From contig DAIDIG010000003.1 of assembly GCA_027459485.1 (NCBI GenBank), positions 273,248 through 337,247 on the forward strand: a stretch of DNA of 64,000 bases, given 5' to 3'. Source of the DNA: Bdellovibrionales bacterium (GTDB lineage Bacteria > Bdellovibrionota > Bdellovibrionia > Bdellovibrionales > UBA1609). Numbering within the stretch: position 1 is the first letter of the stretch; each line of letters begins with the position of its first letter. The notes under the pieces were generated by a model that saw only the letters and a list, made by a program, of their open reading frames with translations, was not told where the DNA came from and searched no databases. The position numbers were made by a program, and so were the translations under genes. This document shows, piece by piece, positions 28,142 to 37,813 of this stretch.

Positions 28142-28217
28142 AGTTTCAATGTCGTAACAGGTGTCGCGCAGTTGAGTCCATAAAAAAAATGCGGCACACT
28201 GCTAGCACGAGGGCTTA

Positions 28218-29594
28218 ATGAAAGATTCAGTTGTTGTATTTTTTTTCGCGGCTTTTTTGTTGACTTGCGCGAGCTCCGCGCTGGCCACGACAAGTGCCGG
28301 TGACGACTCGGCCAGTTCGCTCCCCCAATTGGGTGGGCCGGCTCAAATTCTCACTTTAGATGACGCACTCTCGGCCGCGCGCGATCATAATCCGGAGCTC
28401 AAGAAACTCAGTTACAAAGCGGATGCGGCCCGCCTCGGCAAGTGGGCGGCGATTTCGGGTTACCTGCCGCATTTGTCGGCACAGGCCGTTCAATATTTCG
28501 ATGCGCAATATGCCCAAATGGGGATTTTATTCGGTACGCCCCCCAACCCGATATTCATGCCGCAGGCATTCCCGCAAGCCGATATGCGACTCGAAGCTTC
28601 GATGACGATTTTTGACGGCCTCGCCACGTACAACAATTTCAGGGCGGCCAGCGAAACCGCACAAGCCGCCGATTTGCAATACGGCCGCGCAAGTTTTCAA
28701 CTCGATGAATCCGTTCGCATGCAATTCTGGAAGGCGCTCGCCGCCAGCCTTCTCGCGCAAGTCGCCGATCAAAATATAAAAACCTTGAACGATCACTTAA
28801 AGCTTGTTCGCGAAGGCCGACATGCGGGAGTGAGCACCAATTACGACGTGCTCCGCATCGAAGCCGAACTCGACGAAGCCCAGGCGCAAAAACTGCTGGC
28901 TGACGACAACAAAGCCGATAGCGAGCGCGATCTTCTCGATCTTTTGGGAGTTTTAGGCGGCCATGTCGAGCTGCGAGGCGATCTCCCGGCGCCGAGCCGC
29001 GATCGTATTCCGGCCAATTTGAATCTGGATTTGTCGAAGCGGCAGGACGTCGCCGCGCAAACGAAAATGGAATTGGCGGCTTCGCACAAAAATATGGCGG
29101 CGCTCGGGGCCTGGTTCCCGCGCGTAGAACTTTTTGCCGATGAAGATTATTACCACTTTGGAGCGTTCAGCCCTATGGTCGTCGATCAGCCCGGATATCA
29201 AAACGATTGGGCGTACGGCGTGCGGCTAACTTGGAACATTTTTGACGGTGGCGCTTCGATTGCCAACAAAGGAATCGAAAAGGATTTGTACGAAGAGGAA
29301 CGGCAGAGCACGCGCCGCTTAGACTTGACCTCGACGAGCGAGTTCGCACGATGGAGGCGCCGTTATCTCTACAATTGCGCTCTGTATGAAGCGAGCCTCC
29401 ACACGGTCGACAAATCGCAAGAAAGCGTTCGACTCGCGCAGATCGGCGTTCGGGCGGGAGTGAAAACCAACACCGAGGCGCTCGATGCTGAACTCGAACT
29501 GTTCCGCGCCCGGGCCGGAGTGATTCAATCGCAAGTCGACGCGGCCGAAGCGCTCGCAAAACTCGAACTCGCCGTCGGCCACCGTCTCTATTAA
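28218..29594 (+). CDS. TolC-family outer-membrane channel protein
   Basis: 458 residues with signal peptide. The TolC/OEP family shows as two related halves, each with a long helical hairpin: LTLDDALSAARDHNPELKKL near the N-terminus, FDGLATYNNFRAASETAQAA, NYDVLRIEAELDEAQAQKLL, then in the second half WNIFDGGASIANKGI, VRLAQIGVRAGVKTNTEALD and AKLELAVGHRLY at the end. Trimeric TolC proteins provide the outer-membrane exit for type I secretion or efflux. No adaptor, RND, MFS or ABC partner gene is next to it, so it is an orphan in this window. Its stop is followed at once by a TTGGTGCC phrase also found after lpdA. Confidence 0.9.
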   Translation: MKDSVVVFFFAAFLLTCASSALATTSAGDDSASSLPQLGGPAQILTLDDALSAARDHNPELKKLSYKADAARLGKWAAISGYLPHLSAQAVQYFDAQYAQMGILFGTPPNPIFMPQAFPQADMRLEASMTIFDGLATYNNFRAASETAQAADLQYGRASFQLDESVRMQFWKALAASLLAQVADQNIKTLNDHLKLVREGRHAGVSTNYDVLRIEAELDEAQAQKLLADDNKADSERDLLDLLGVLGGHVELRGDLPAPSRDRIPANLNLDLSKRQDVAAQTKMELAASHKNMAALGAWFPRVELFADEDYYHFGAFSPMVVDQPGYQNDWAYGVRLTWNIFDGGASIANKGIEKDLYEEERQSTRRLDLTSTSEFARWRRRYLYNCALYEASLHTVDKSQESVRLAQIGVRAGVKTNTEALDAELELFRARAGVIQSQVDAAEALAKLELAVGHRLY

Positions 29595-29602
29595 TTGGTG
29601 CC
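29592..29602. repeat. TAATTGGTGCC phrase spanning the tolC-like stop
   Basis: The stop codon TAA and the next eight bases (TTGGTGCC) recur identically at the end of lpdA (50941-50951). After it here, CACTTT and AAAGTG (29606-29625) form a weak hairpin. It is too short to prove a dispersed element. The rest of the 190-bp gap to 29785 shows no gene. Confidence 0.3.
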
Positions 29603-29784
29603 AGACACTTTGGTCTCGGAAAGTGCCGCAACAGAAAACTTGACCGGTACACCTGAACTTTCAGACATGCGATTGCAAGCCGCGTTTGACCAGGAAAACT
29701 AAGCATCGGCTAATCAAAAAAATGAGCAAGATTATGACGCGATATCGCTAGCAAAACGCTCGTGACACCTTTAATCTACTGCTC

Positions 29785-31101
29785 ATGTTTTCACCGCTAC
29801 GCGAATTACATGAAGCGCAGACATTCGGCAAAGGCGATACGCTCGTCGTTTTCGGCGAGGTGTTCGAGCGCGGTTATGTGAATGGGCTTATCGACATTGC
29901 GAAAGCGCGGGGCTTAAATGTCGTCTACACGACGGTTGGCCGCCGCCACAGCGCGAGCGCGAACGAATCTCAAAGTTTGCGCGCACTGACGGCCGAAGAA
30001 CTTACCGAAAAGGGTCAGTCGCCGCTCATTAACATCCCCCTCGAAGCCGGCTTTGACCTAGACCCCGGGAATGACAGCGACGCCAATTCGCGGCCAGTTG
30101 ATCAGCTAAAAGGATACGGCTTAACCGGGTGGGAAGACGCCCGTCTCGATTGGCAATCAATCGAACGATCGCGCCAACGAGGGGTTGAACGCTTTCGCGA
30201 TTCAGTTAAACAGTTTTTGGTTGAACTGCGCAAGCACGCTGATGTCAGAAAAAATCTTATTTTCGCGCATACCATGGCCGGCGGCTTTCCGCGCGCGAAG
30301 GTCGTCATGCCAATAGCCAATAAAATATTCAAGGGCTCTGGCGCACGCTACTCGTCGAGTGAAGTTTTTTGGAGTGGCGACATCGGCCGCTTGTGCGCGA
30401 TGAGCTTTCAAGAGGTGACCGCTGAAACTTATCGCCATCTCATCGAACTCTCGACCCCGCTTCGCAGCGAAATTGAATCAAACGGCGCGAGCGTTCACTA
30501 CCTTGGCTTTGGGTATCATGGTAACGAAGCTCTCATCGGTGACAAATACGAATGGTACTCGTATTCGCCGTATTTACAGGGGTACGCAAAGATTCAGCTC
30601 GAGAATATTTCAAAAGAAGCATTCGCCGCAGGAGTTAAGTCGACAGTTTTCAACGTGCCCGAAATTCTCACGAACAGCAGTAGTATTTTTTTAGGGGTCG
30701 AAGTGTCGCTGTATTCACTTCTACGCGCACTGAAAAAAGAAGGCCCCGGTTCGCCGCGTACTCGTGAAATCCTCGAGCGCGCAAAGGCGAAGCTGAAAGA
30801 CGGCGCGACGCTCGACGATATCGACCGCATCACGCAGCAGTATTTGACCAACCCCGCCGTTCGCGATTGGCCGAAATTCGAAGGCTGGCCGCAGCACAAC
30901 GGGCCAGAACAAATGGAGTTGATGCGATCGGCTTCGTCTGCCTTAATCGACCTTCACAAAAACCCTAAAGATTTAATGACAGCCGAACTGAGTGAAGTCG
31001 TTTTTCGCGCTTGCGGTAAAGTCATGTTCAACGAAATAGCGGCACCCCGGGCACCTGTCGCTTGGATCGGTCACGACCTGGTCGCGAAACTTACGGTTTA
31101 G
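29785..31101 (+). CDS. Conserved protein of unknown function (possible FabMG-type oxidoreductase)
   Basis: 438 residues, no signal peptide, soluble-looking. Early sequence TLVVFGEVFERGYVNGLIDI followed by KARGLNVVYTTVGRR has the look of a Rossmann beta-alpha-beta unit with a late glycine pattern. Other notable parts are FAHTMAGGFPRAKVVMPIAN and SVHYLGFGYHGNEALIGDKY with EWYSYSPYLQGYAKI. From memory, similar proteins in databases are labelled enoyl-ACP reductase FabMG family; I cannot verify that and give no symbol. The last 11 bases overlap the convergent lipoprotein gene. The codon use and gapless frame make it clearly a real gene. Confidence 0.8.
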   Translation: MFSPLRELHEAQTFGKGDTLVVFGEVFERGYVNGLIDIAKARGLNVVYTTVGRRHSASANESQSLRALTAEELTEKGQSPLINIPLEAGFDLDPGNDSDANSRPVDQLKGYGLTGWEDARLDWQSIERSRQRGVERFRDSVKQFLVELRKHADVRKNLIFAHTMAGGFPRAKVVMPIANKIFKGSGARYSSSEVFWSGDIGRLCAMSFQEVTAETYRHLIELSTPLRSEIESNGASVHYLGFGYHGNEALIGDKYEWYSYSPYLQGYAKIQLENISKEAFAAGVKSTVFNVPEILTNSSSIFLGVEVSLYSLLRALKKEGPGSPRTREILERAKAKLKDGATLDDIDRITQQYLTNPAVRDWPKFEGWPQHNGPEQMELMRSASSALIDLHKNPKDLMTAELSEVVFRACGKVMFNEIAAPRAPVAWIGHDLVAKLTV

Positions 31102-33682
31102 CCGAATTTTTCGGGCGGCATACGTATGCGGCATTAGATGACTCGGCCAACACCGTCAGCACGTTTAATATACCTGCCCGATCAATCGACATGCGCGGTA
31201 AATCCTGTTGCGTGCTGAATTTATGCCAGTAAATCATTTTCTGTAATATGTCGCGAATTCCAGCGCGTGCGCTTTGCACTCCCCTATTGAAGTACCAAAA
31301 ATTATTCCAATAGACCGGCGGCAAATCGATTACGGCAGTCGGGCTGCGCTGATATTGAATCAAAAAGGCAAAAATCGACTCCAGCGTATCGGTGCTAAGA
31401 TTTAATGGATCAAATTTGTGCCCCAGAATGATAATTGGTTTTTTTTGCAACTCAACTTGCACCTGCCGAGCCAAATAGCCGTGAAACCGGTTGAATGCAT
31501 TCATGATTTCATACTGATCGAGCACTCCATTTTGGTCGCGATCGTAAACCGTAAATATCGTCTCGACATAATGAAGCACTGTCGCAATCGTCGCGATTTC
31601 AGAAAACTCAATGTACTTTTTCGACGAGTTGCACGGGTAACGCGCAATATCCTCGAGGTTGTACACCACGTTATTTTGGTCTCTCAAACTCAGACGCGAA
31701 AATGCCTGCTGTAATCCTGGCAAATTCGCGAATTCATCTAAATGGTGATCAAAAAAATGCTTCGCAAAACAAGCGCGCGGTATAACCGGGATATTAAAGA
31801 CATCCTTCGGTAATTTAGACACGTCGATTTTCTCATTCTTATCCCCGTCTTGCCAGCAGGTGACGAACATCTCATTATAGATTTGGTTGCGAACCTGCCC
31901 ACCCGACCAGAGTTCGGTGATGTATTCCATAATTTGATCGAAGTTGAAAAGACGATGGGCTTTGTGGTCACCTGGCCAATCTATTCCGTCGCCTGCGTAG
32001 GTGAAAAGTTTACCCTCAATAAACGACTTACTGCCCGAACCGTACTTCGGATACATAAACTGCAAGTCCTGACCGAGGCCGTGAACTGTATTGTAGAACA
32101 TTTCCATCTCAGATTCGGTCACTCCAGTTTTTGTCCAGTCGCCGTTGAGCGCGGCAATTCGGTCGTCGGATGCAAATCCGCGTACTAAAAGACGTGCCAG
32201 ACTGTGAATGATGTTCATGTACGTCAGATCGGTCATTCCGTATTTTACGCCGTACTGACTGAGGTACCCCCGTGGCATAATGTAGGCACGTCGATCGATG
32301 TGCTTATGATTATCGCCGTTGTCTACGACTTGCCTTCCATCTTTGAAAAACGGCGGGATATTTTCGATGATTTTCTGAATTTCTTGCCCACGCGGATCTG
32401 CGTAATTGAAGATAAACGGACTCAAATCGAAATCATTTACCTTCGTTTCAAAACTTTTCAAGGTCTTAGGGTCGAGAAGCGCCTTAGAGCTAAAGCCGAG
32501 ACTCTCTTTCGCACGATCGCTTAAGTAGCTTTGCGTATCCGCCCATAAGTCGAATTCGTTTTGAAGTTGACCCAGTTGACTTCGTGAAAGTCCCGTTACA
32601 ACCAGGCCTTTGCTTTGCGTGGTTGGATCACGCAATGCCTTAGCGACGGCATAACGATAGACATCATCGATGGATTTAACTCGCAACCCGTTCAGATAAT
32701 CAGCTGCACCGAGCGCGGCAAGCAATCGATCCGTCGAATCGAAGGTAATCACGTTGTTGGGTAAGTGATCGATCGTGCGCCCAATCAAATCAAATATGTT
32801 GCGCACTGTCGCGATCAAAATATCGAGATTGGGCCCATATGTATAGGGACCGTGACGAATCGCTTTGTAGTTAACGATGGCCGAATAGACGGCTGTGATC
32901 GAATCAAATAGGACTGGCCAATCCGCCGGTTCGATCTCGTTCGAGAATGTGCCAGTGACAACGTATCGGTGTGCTTGCACAAGTTGAGTGAAAACCTGCG
33001 GCGACATACTTTTCGGGTGGAGCTTCTTCCAATTCAAAAATGCCTGTGCGTCTCCGATGAGACGCTCGAGAGAATCTAACCGGTACGGCTGATCGTTGCC
33101 TTGTAAGAGATTGGCGATGTCGCGAGCCGACTGTTGCAACTGGATTCGAGCCTGATCAAGCGTCGCCCGATCGACTGAAAAATCCTTGTCATTCACATGG
33201 CTGTAGAGCTGGACGTAGGGCAAATTGGCTATCGCTTCGCTTTGAAGAAGCGTGACAAGATCGATCATCTTGGTGATTTCGCTGTCCGTAATCAACGCGC
33301 GGCTGCCGCCGACGATTACAACCTTGAGATCCATAATGTCTTGGGTAAATTGGTCCGACATTTGTTGATTCGATGATAAATAATGGATATTTAAGAATCG
33401 TTGCAGATCTTTCGGGTTATACTCGCCTTTGCGACGATCCGATGTAAAAATCATGAAGCGATTCAAAGCGGTTCGAATACAACCGCCGAATGCCTTCACT
33501 TCGTCGGCATTCAGTTTACCGTTCAGGTAATTGGTTACCTTCTGCCCGATCTCTGACATGCACGAATATCGGCCCATATTCAGCGACAATGGGCCGGCCG
33601 GCGGATTGCGATCATGTAGCCAGCCACAACCGGCCAGACCCAATATCAGTGCCGACAGTAGAAGCCTCCGCTTAATAGACAT
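31091..33682 (-). CDS. Large lipoprotein with EF-hand-like calcium sites
   Basis: 863 residues with lipobox LILGLAGC. I do not recognise the overall family. Two EF-hand-like loops are visible: DGDKNEKIDV (about 612-621) and a canonical DRDQNGVLDQYE (about 714-725), suggesting calcium binding in the C-terminal third. A third acidic phrase, TDSEITKMIDLV (about 135-146), resembles the second half of an EF-hand. The rest is helical, with scattered cysteines (five or six). The start overlaps the end of the upstream outer-membrane barrel gene by 11 bp, so the two are an operon and probably work together at the outer membrane. Confidence 0.8.
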   Translation of the reverse strand: MSIKRRLLLSALILGLAGCGWLHDRNPPAGPLSLNMGRYSCMSEIGQKVTNYLNGKLNADEVKAFGGCIRTALNRFMIFTSDRRKGEYNPKDLQRFLNIHYLSSNQQMSDQFTQDIMDLKVVIVGGSRALITDSEITKMIDLVTLLQSEAIANLPYVQLYSHVNDKDFSVDRATLDQARIQLQQSARDIANLLQGNDQPYRLDSLERLIGDAQAFLNWKKLHPKSMSPQVFTQLVQAHRYVVTGTFSNEIEPADWPVLFDSITAVYSAIVNYKAIRHGPYTYGPNLDILIATVRNIFDLIGRTIDHLPNNVITFDSTDRLLAALGAADYLNGLRVKSIDDVYRYAVAKALRDPTTQSKGLVVTGLSRSQLGQLQNEFDLWADTQSYLSDRAKESLGFSSKALLDPKTLKSFETKVNDFDLSPFIFNYADPRGQEIQKIIENIPPFFKDGRQVVDNGDNHKHIDRRAYIMPRGYLSQYGVKYGMTDLTYMNIIHSLARLLVRGFASDDRIAALNGDWTKTGVTESEMEMFYNTVHGLGQDLQFMYPKYGSGSKSFIEGKLFTYAGDGIDWPGDHKAHRLFNFDQIMEYITELWSGGQVRNQIYNEMFVTCWQDGDKNEKIDVSKLPKDVFNIPVIPRACFAKHFFDHHLDEFANLPGLQQAFSRLSLRDQNNVVYNLEDIARYPCNSSKKYIEFSEIATIATVLHYVETIFTVYDRDQNGVLDQYEIMNAFNRFHGYLARQVQVELQKKPIIILGHKFDPLNLSTDTLESIFAFLIQYQRSPTAVIDLPPVYWNNFWYFNRGVQSARAGIRDILQKMIYWHKFSTQQDLPRMSIDRAGILNVLTVLAESSNAAYVCRPKNSAKP

Positions 33683-35195
33683 AGGTCAGCCCCCCGATGA
33701 GCCGGTCGTTCCCTCGATAGATAGAAATAAAGCTGGTGCTATTCTCAGACGACGCCGGCAGCCCGAACAGATCGCCTGCCAACGACCATGTCCAATGTGG
33801 ATCATATTTGTAATTCACCATCGACTGAATCCAGACGCCTTGATCATTGATCGAGTAATTGTATGCGACTTCACCATCGAGACCGGATTTTGCGCCTTGC
33901 CAAAGCGCGTGGTGAAACTGCACACCGAGAAGCTTATCGAACGCTAAGCGATCAGCCGACGATTCGATGTTGCCATTTACGATTGTATCCGCTTGAGGGT
34001 TCGTTTGTTTCACGCGATTGACATAACTCACGCTGAGATCCGAGTGAGGCAATCCGACTTGCTCCAGGTTTTGCCGATAGATCATCCCCATGTAATCCGA
34101 ATCGATGAGTTGCGACTGCAAATAATTCGAATTAGCCGGCAAATTCGGATTATCAAACCGCTCCCATGTATTTGAGAGCACGACTTCGCTATTGTCCCCT
34201 AATCGATACCCCGCTTCAGCCGTCAAAACGTGCTCTTGAATCACCATCGGGATAATGGGGACGTTCACGGTATCCGTGCCGACGTCTTCTGTTGGAGTTT
34301 CAACAAGATGAAACTGGTTCATTGGCTTTTGCGCAGCCGACGCCCTAAAAAAAGGCCCTTCGTCTTCACGGCCGAACTCCGTCATCAGGGCGAACGTCGG
34401 CTGAAAAACGATTTTACTGATGTTGACCGAGGCAATTGAATAATTGAAGGTGGATTCTGCGTTGCCCGTCGTAATTTGCGAAACCGGCGCGCGAAACCAG
34501 CGGTTGTCGGACGTGATCTGCCCGTTGCTTGCCTGATAGTCGGGCTCCTGATCGGGTAAAAATATATCCGAGGCAAAAAGCACGACGCGATAGTTGTCTT
34601 CGTTGAAATGCGCGAACAGGCCGGTCAAACCCTGCGTGATCGGGTCGGCGGCATCCCAGCGAGCGAGCGGCTGCCAAATCCCCAAGTGCCAATAGTCATC
34701 GAGCTCCGACCAGCTTTGCAACTCACGACCGACAGACAGCTGAAAATGCTTCGAAGGGGTCAACAGCGACCAATAGGCATTCGGCAAACCGATTTCAAAA
34801 TGCGTGCCTTCGCTCATCGGCAAAACCGCCAATCCATCGGTCTCGAAACTCGTTTTTATGCCAGCGTCGCTTAAATGCTCATGATAAAAACCAAATGCCG
34901 CGATCGCTTGCGTGTATTGACTGAATTGATCTTTCGACTGCGCGCCTTGGGGGTTGTAATCGTATTGCTGCATTTCCATCGAAAGATAGTTGTCGGCTGA
35001 AGAATGCGGTGAAGCCTCTACGGGGAGCGGCATAGTCACGCTTTCTTCGTCTTGAGCTTCGGCGGAATGAGACGATACACAAATGGCCGCGCAAACCAAG
35101 GCGACGACGACGCAGACTCGCCCGAAAACCCCCGCTATTTTAGGCAGACGAAGACACGAATGCCTTATCTGGCAAAAACTAGAATAAAGTCCCAT
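33672..35195 (-). CDS. Outer-membrane beta-barrel protein of unknown function
   Basis: 507 residues with a long signal peptide ending SSHSAEAQ. The mature part alternates polar and aromatic residues in strand-like runs (HFQLSVGRELQSWSELDDYW, DNYRVVLFASDIFLP, AEAGYRLGDNSEVVLSNTWE) and ends in RLIGGLTYVY, a terminal aromatic as in outer-membrane barrels. I cannot name a substrate. It sits directly before the EF-hand lipoprotein and overlaps it, so I infer a lipoprotein-barrel pair. Confidence 0.75.
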   Translation of the reverse strand: MGLYSSFCQIRHSCLRLPKIAGVFGRVCVVVALVCAAICVSSHSAEAQDEESVTMPLPVEASPHSSADNYLSMEMQQYDYNPQGAQSKDQFSQYTQAIAAFGFYHEHLSDAGIKTSFETDGLAVLPMSEGTHFEIGLPNAYWSLLTPSKHFQLSVGRELQSWSELDDYWHLGIWQPLARWDAADPITQGLTGLFAHFNEDNYRVVLFASDIFLPDQEPDYQASNGQITSDNRWFRAPVSQITTGNAESTFNYSIASVNISKIVFQPTFALMTEFGREDEGPFFRASAAQKPMNQFHLVETPTEDVGTDTVNVPIIPMVIQEHVLTAEAGYRLGDNSEVVLSNTWERFDNPNLPANSNYLQSQLIDSDYMGMIYRQNLEQVGLPHSDLSVSYVNRVKQTNPQADTIVNGNIESSADRLAFDKLLGVQFHHALWQGAKSGLDGEVAYNYSINDQGVWIQSMVNYKYDPHWTWSLAGDLFGLPASSENSTSFISIYRGNDRLIGGLTYVY

Positions 35196-35254
35196 CCCGC
35201 GCCGACTATACCATTTCTCAAAGGGCTCTCGAATGAGATGTTTGTAAGTGTAAT

Positions 35255-37813
35255 TTATTCAGAAAAGGCGTGAAGCGCCCGAGCAAGCCATCGACCTGTT
35301 TCACTTCGCTGAGATTTGGCAACATCTTCAGGGTGTCCGTTTGCAACAATTTCACCGCCCGCGCGGCCGCCGTCGGGGCCGAGGTCGACCAACCAGTCGC
35401 ACGACTTGATGACATCGAGATTATGCTCAATTACGACAACTGTATTACCTTGCTCGACCAGCCCTTGAAGCAGTTCAACAAGTTTACGAATATCCTCGAA
35501 GTGAAGACCTGTTGTCGGCTCGTCCAGAATGTAAAGCGTGCGGCCCGTGCCTCGTTTAGACAACTCTTTTGAAAGCTTGATCCGTTGCGCTTCGCCGCCC
35601 GAAAGTGTCGTTGAACTCTGACCCAGCGAAAGATAATCGAGACCCACGCGATGGAGCGTTTCGAGTTTGCGTCGGATCACGGGATGATGGCGAAAAAATT
35701 CGAGTGCATCCGCGACTGACATTTTCAAAACGTCGGCGATCGATTTATCTTTGTATTTGATCGCGCGCGTCTCCGGATTATACCTCGCTCCTTGGCAGGT
35801 TTCGCATGTCACGTATACATCCGCGAGAAAATGCATTTCGACGCGAACCATTCCGCCGCCTTCGCAGGCCTCGCAACGGCCACCTTTTACGTTGAAACTG
35901 AATTGGCCGGGTTTATAACCACGAATTTTTGCATCCGGCAGGTTCGCGAACAAATCTCGAATCAATGTAAACAACCCGACATACGTTGACGGCGTCGACC
36001 TTGGCGTGCGCCCGATCGGCTTTTGATTGATCTGAATGACGCGATCGATGTGCTCAAGCCCGTCTATCTTGGCGTGATCGGCAACCCAAGTGCTCGAACC
36101 GTAGAAATGCCGAGCGAGCGCGCGATAAAGCGTATCGATAATGAGAGTGGATTTGCCGCTGCCCGAAACGCCGGTTACCCCACAGAATGTGCCGAGCGGG
36201 ATTTCAAGATCAACATTCTTCAAATTGTTACCGTGCGCCCCGAGCACCCGCAATTTTTGCCCGCTGCCGCTTCGTCGCTGGTTCGGCACGGGAATTCGCT
36301 CGCGCCCGCTCAAATATTTACCCGTGAGGCTTTTGGATGAATCGGCAATTTGCGCCGGAGTGCCGACCGCCATGACTTCACCACCCATACGCCCGGCTCC
36401 CGGTCCGATATCGATCACGTAGTCGGCCGATCGGATTGTCTCTTCGTCGTGTTCAACGAGAAGAACGGTGTTACCGCGATCGCGCAGCTCTTTCAAAATC
36501 TCGAGCAGCCGATGATGATCGCGCGGGTGAAGACCGATGCTCGGTTCATCGAGCACATACAATACGCCGACAAGGCTGGAGCCGACTTGCGTGGCAAGTC
36601 GAATGCGTTGCACTTCGCCGCCCGACAATGTGCGCGTCGGCCGATCAATCGAGAGATAACCCGTCCCGACCCGCAACATGTATTCGAGACGCGTCTGGAT
36701 TTGCCGCAAAATCTTTTCGGCAATCATCTGATCGCGCGCTTCAAATGTTATGTTACTCCAAAAATCATGTAAGTCGGTGGCGGCCAAACGCGATAGCTCG
36801 GCGATGTTCTTGCCGGCCACATCGACATTCAGAGCTTCTTTGCGAAGTCGCGCACCATGACACTCAGGGCATGTCTCGTAAACTTGTTCTTCGTCGGCCG
36901 CATCGGCGTCGTCGTCGACATTAACTTCGTCTAACTCTCCGCCAATGACGCCCAGACCGTGGCACGAGGGACAGGCACCGCGCGGGTTGTTGAAGCTGAA
37001 GAATCGCGGTTCCATTTCCGGGAAGCTAAACGCGCAGACAGGGCAAGCGCGGTGGACCGAGTACACGCGCGGTTTCGACTCTCCCGCCACTTCAATCGTC
37101 ACAATCCCCTTCGAAAGACCAAGTGCCCGATTGATGCTTTCGCGTAAGCGGGGGACGAATCGCTCCTCGTTCACCAGCTTGTCAATGAGCAGGTCAATAT
37201 CGTGGCGTTTATGTTTTTCGAGCTTACGCGCCTTTTCGAGCTCCACCCAAACACCGTCCACTTTCGCACGAAGAAAGCCCTTCTTTAGCCACTTTTGAAA
37301 GTCGGTCAGATATTCGCCTTTTTCACTTTGCGCCATCGGTGAGAGCACCAAGAATTTCGAACCGGCGGGTAAGCGGCGAATTTCATCGACAATTTGCTCG
37401 GGCTTCGTCGATGTCACAGGCACTTGATGAATCGGGCACTTCGGTCGGCCTACTCGGGCGAACAGCAATCGCATGAAGTCGTAAATCTCGGTAACAGTCC
37501 CGACAGTCGATCGCGGGTTGGTTGAAATAGATCGCTGATCGATGGCAATGGAGGGTGAAAGGCCCGTGATACTGTCGACGGCCGGCTTTTCAAGTTGCTC
37601 CATAAAATTGCGCGCATAGGCCGACAAACTCTCGACATAGCGACGCTGACCTTCGGCGTAGATCGTGTCAAAGGCGATGGTCGATTTGCCCGAGCCGCTC
37701 AACCCCGTGATCACCGAAAGCTTTCGCCTCGGTATCCGAATATCGATGTTTTTCAGGTTGTGCCCGCGAGCACCCTTGACAACTATGAAGTCTCTTTCTG
37801 ACAGTTCGGACAT
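35255..37813 (-). CDS. uvrA: UvrA excinuclease ATPase, missing a segment of about 95 residues
   Basis: DNA damage-recognition ATPase of nucleotide excision repair. Two ABC modules are complete: GLSGSGKSTIAFDTIYAEGQ and TLSGGEVQRIRLATQVGSSL in the first, GVSGSGKSTLIIDTLY and TLSGGEAQRIKLSKELSKRG in the second, with GGRCEACEGGGMVRVEMHFL zinc module and both LDEP Walker B motifs. The protein has 852 residues versus 940 in E. coli. The loss lies at residues 289-314 (36871-36949): E. coli has about 120 residues between GLGV and the CxxC-EGTRL motif, here there are 25, rich in Asp/Glu (ELDEVNVDDDADAADEE). The zinc cysteines ACPVC, ACPSC and TCPEC remain. The start overlaps fur by 31 bp. Confidence 0.95.
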   Translation of the reverse strand: MSELSERDFIVVKGARGHNLKNIDIRIPRRKLSVITGLSGSGKSTIAFDTIYAEGQRRYVESLSAYARNFMEQLEKPAVDSITGLSPSIAIDQRSISTNPRSTVGTVTEIYDFMRLLFARVGRPKCPIHQVPVTSTKPEQIVDEIRRLPAGSKFLVLSPMAQSEKGEYLTDFQKWLKKGFLRAKVDGVWVELEKARKLEKHKRHDIDLLIDKLVNEERFVPRLRESINRALGLSKGIVTIEVAGESKPRVYSVHRACPVCAFSFPEMEPRFFSFNNPRGACPSCHGLGVIGGELDEVNVDDDADAADEEQVYETCPECHGARLRKEALNVDVAGKNIAELSRLAATDLHDFWSNITFEARDQMIAEKILRQIQTRLEYMLRVGTGYLSIDRPTRTLSGGEVQRIRLATQVGSSLVGVLYVLDEPSIGLHPRDHHRLLEILKELRDRGNTVLLVEHDEETIRSADYVIDIGPGAGRMGGEVMAVGTPAQIADSSKSLTGKYLSGRERIPVPNQRRSGSGQKLRVLGAHGNNLKNVDLEIPLGTFCGVTGVSGSGKSTLIIDTLYRALARHFYGSSTWVADHAKIDGLEHIDRVIQINQKPIGRTPRSTPSTYVGLFTLIRDLFANLPDAKIRGYKPGQFSFNVKGGRCEACEGGGMVRVEMHFLADVYVTCETCQGARYNPETRAIKYKDKSIADVLKMSVADALEFFRHHPVIRRKLETLHRVGLDYLSLGQSSTTLSGGEAQRIKLSKELSKRGTGRTLYILDEPTTGLHFEDIRKLVELLQGLVEQGNTVVVIEHNLDVIKSCDWLVDLGPDGGRAGGEIVANGHPEDVAKSQRSETGRWLARALHAFSE

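Noticed and set aside
29606..29625. Hairpin CACTTT/AAAGTG after the TolC-like gene as terminator
   Set aside because: Only six pairs, A/T-heavy, and not followed by a T run.
36436..36924. 162-codon plus-strand ORF inside uvrA
   Set aside because: Shadow frame with Arg/Ser/Cys-rich sequence opposite a fully motif-supported uvrA.
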